In this document: one piece after another, positions 21,501 through 21,892 of the stretch | Position numbering within the stretch: the stretch's first letter is position 1 | How the letters are laid out: every line of letters starts with the position of its first letter | Virus record (IMG/VR): IMGVR_UViG_3300008108_000858 | Span: 1-21,892 of that record | Direction: 5' to 3' (one strand) | From: a virus | DNA length: 21,892 nt | Notes under the pieces: model-generated | The model's input: the letters and a program-made list of their open reading frames with translations, nothing else | Database searches by the model: none | Told to the model about the DNA's origin: nothing | Program-made: the position numbers and the translations under genes

Positions 21501-21892
21501 TTGTGATGGAAACGGTGGAGATTTAGATAGAACATTCATAGGTGATAAAATTGATTATCCAGGTGGTCCCCAATGTGTATTAAATGGTGATTTAAAAATT
21601 ACAATTACTGGTTCCACAAATAGTATTATTCAAAAAAATAGAATAAATAGTTGGCCATTATTCGTTTACAAAAATTGTGATTATGATGTAAACGAAAGAA
21701 CGGGGTATACTGTAAATGGTTCAATAATGGACGTACCTACAGGATATACATGTACATGGGTTATAAATAATGTTAAGGAAACCGATGAAATTGATTTATT
21801 ATTTACCGATGCGGCAAACTGTGACATAAAAGTCAAATTCCAAGGGATTAATCCACAATTTGTGGATGATAACGTTGGTTCGGAAGACATAT
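18541..21892 (+). CDS. Very long baseplate protein (tail protein I/gp7-like), 3' end beyond window
   Basis: I read this frame codon by codon from the ATG at 18541 to the right edge and found no stop: at least 1117 codons, truncated by the window. It begins MATRRVPPSQAATGAD. Around residues 440-465 it has YKSKGTRSSIEFFLRFLGA, the K-G-T-R plus amphipathic helix plus L-G pattern of tail protein I/gp7-type wedge proteins, preceded by a helical region (EYEFYRRLLVNL). A second wedge-like helical segment occurs near 720-770 (DVNEFINKMSPYWTQVLEQ, LIPATTLWLGG). The last ~150 residues are Cys- and Gly-containing beta domains (FDCDGNGGD, YTCTWVINNV). T4 gp7 is 1032 aa. Identification as the gp7-equivalent is inferred from the motif and from following gp25- and gp6-like genes. 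Confidence 0.8.
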   Translation, partial: MATRRVPPSQAATGADTFSDSLVGFQITDGTSQFTNTNFTIDRSAPERDTRTFSTGQFSAFLTLDDLKEEKFNSDGQTTETKKKEVSFRTSKSNANKSLFGSLKNRIGVSLTNIIQKFPAGVLIDKNSVTRSSDFTIESIVYDINLDTTQFNVDFGRLFNPFDILFVKPNSQVEPNTTNKVRNFYSSFTKYVLELSGVTYDIISYTQPNADSKISLKVKGKPFGTSSNYSENVLIRPNGGLVEEFFGGLDELEQSLLDRDTKPKYTATFSVPRDSINQSNTVLSDVQITWPISRDGWNIKIIGLEYDLYVQKLSQISDEVDDYKSNLFVRFMSSPQLFEFDTEDKKVDAIFQLYGHNFDKVKKYIENIAYMRNVSYDGINNLPDILLKNLSNTLGLSTVNLFDEKKLEELLYTRQDTQYPGLTVGKTIVDAEYEFYRRLLVNLSHIYKSKGTRSSIEFFLRFLGAPSPMISINEHVYTVTSLPKSFDLDDDIYDVISGTKVYRVATFVPSGYTYQITTTTGRTTFTSSNYPVLEGTKKPKGAYDEISDMFFQKGAGWYDKTLTHRSSDILDLENSVLTGTTKIIKTKSGPFTYGEDYFDTFRTLPGLDTGYEILSEVDNLQRRITDSNSVYNFNRKNIDIFLSSAKAVEYDIWKKSRELEISFGTNGLQSQTGITFAEFVDKTVTDQIKNSHSIKYKKNYIKLEDIFQDYITSTGFTPYNIPDVNEFINKMSPYWTQVLEQLIPATTLWLGGNLIENNIFGRSKYRYRFGCQPKVFVESLYPNFENAIEEDFEKILGSQENFRGLLNATGVTYYPIIDIDGVEYGGSGSQFKVVVSGTTNTSNSAKLFNTFPITGCTGIISSTTGLPLICEYKDYLSPDVTKIKELWVSALSNLIDNINSSTGYTAGYYDYAPFTAATSGSTYSTETKQKLKYSFFTDVDGVEKIKIISVKNGPNDCSVNEYLDYKFVAINQTTSPNCELKLDFSFDCDGNGGDLDRTFIGDKIDYPGGPQCVLNGDLKITITGSTNSIIQKNRINSWPLFVYKNCDYDVNERTGYTVNGSIMDVPTGYTCTWVINNVKETDEIDLLFTDAANCDIKVKFQGINPQFVDDNVGSEDI

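Noticed and set aside
1-21892. tRNA genes, CRISPR arrays, integrase or insertion sequence
   Set aside because: The gaps between genes are all under about 110 bases, and none shows a cloverleaf, regular repeats or terminal inverted repeats.

Overview
The window is a stretch of a tailed bacteriophage genome with a contractile, T4-type (myovirus) tail. It is AT-rich, and every gene I can support lies on the + strand, tightly packed with short or overlapping junctions. The family-level signals are strong: a gp32-like single-strand DNA-binding protein, a UvsX/RecA recombinase, a T4 RNase H-like flap exonuclease, a DnaB/gp41-like helicase, both subunits of an aerobic (class I) ribonucleotide reductase, and gp25- and gp6-like baseplate wedge proteins. 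No gene start has a recognisable Shine-Dalgarno sequence; the leaders are A/T-rich instead. This is typical of Bacteroidota and their phages, so I infer a Bacteroidota (perhaps flavobacterial) host, but nothing in the window proves it.

Layout. (1) 1-2175: the 3' end of a tail/baseplate-hub-like gene cut by the left edge, two small genes (67 aa unknown; 205 aa Pro-rich coiled-coil protein) and a 121-aa Dps/ferritin-like helical protein, closed by a terminator. (2) 2226-3125: gp32-like SSB alone between two terminators. (3) 3141-10616: uvsX, the rnh-like exonuclease, a 148-aa protein built from a duplicated domain, the helicase, nrdB, a free-standing GIY-YIG homing endonuclease and nrdA, ending in a strong terminator. 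(4) 10654-21892: baseplate and tail structural genes: gp25-like, gp6-like (broken by a frameshift), a 1247-aa protein with a carboxypeptidase-regulatory-like domain and a very hydrophobic segment, a 327-aa protein with a PKD-like domain, a 306-aa protein, and a reading frame of at least 1117 codons that runs off the right edge.

How the parts work together: gp32, UvsX, the exonuclease and the helicase form the core of a T4-style recombination and replication system. The reductase supplies dNTPs. The flanking genes build the baseplate. The replication block sits between two groups of virion genes.

I see no tRNA, rRNA, CRISPR array, integrase, insertion sequence or origin. No stretch over 300 bases lacks a gene. 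I did not find a clearly new multi-gene system. The most useful leads are the duplicated-domain protein inside the replication block, the cysteine-free gp32 with a bacterial SSB-like tail tip, the Dps-like protein, a shared TATATTTAT element before several genes, and the damaged gp6 gene.
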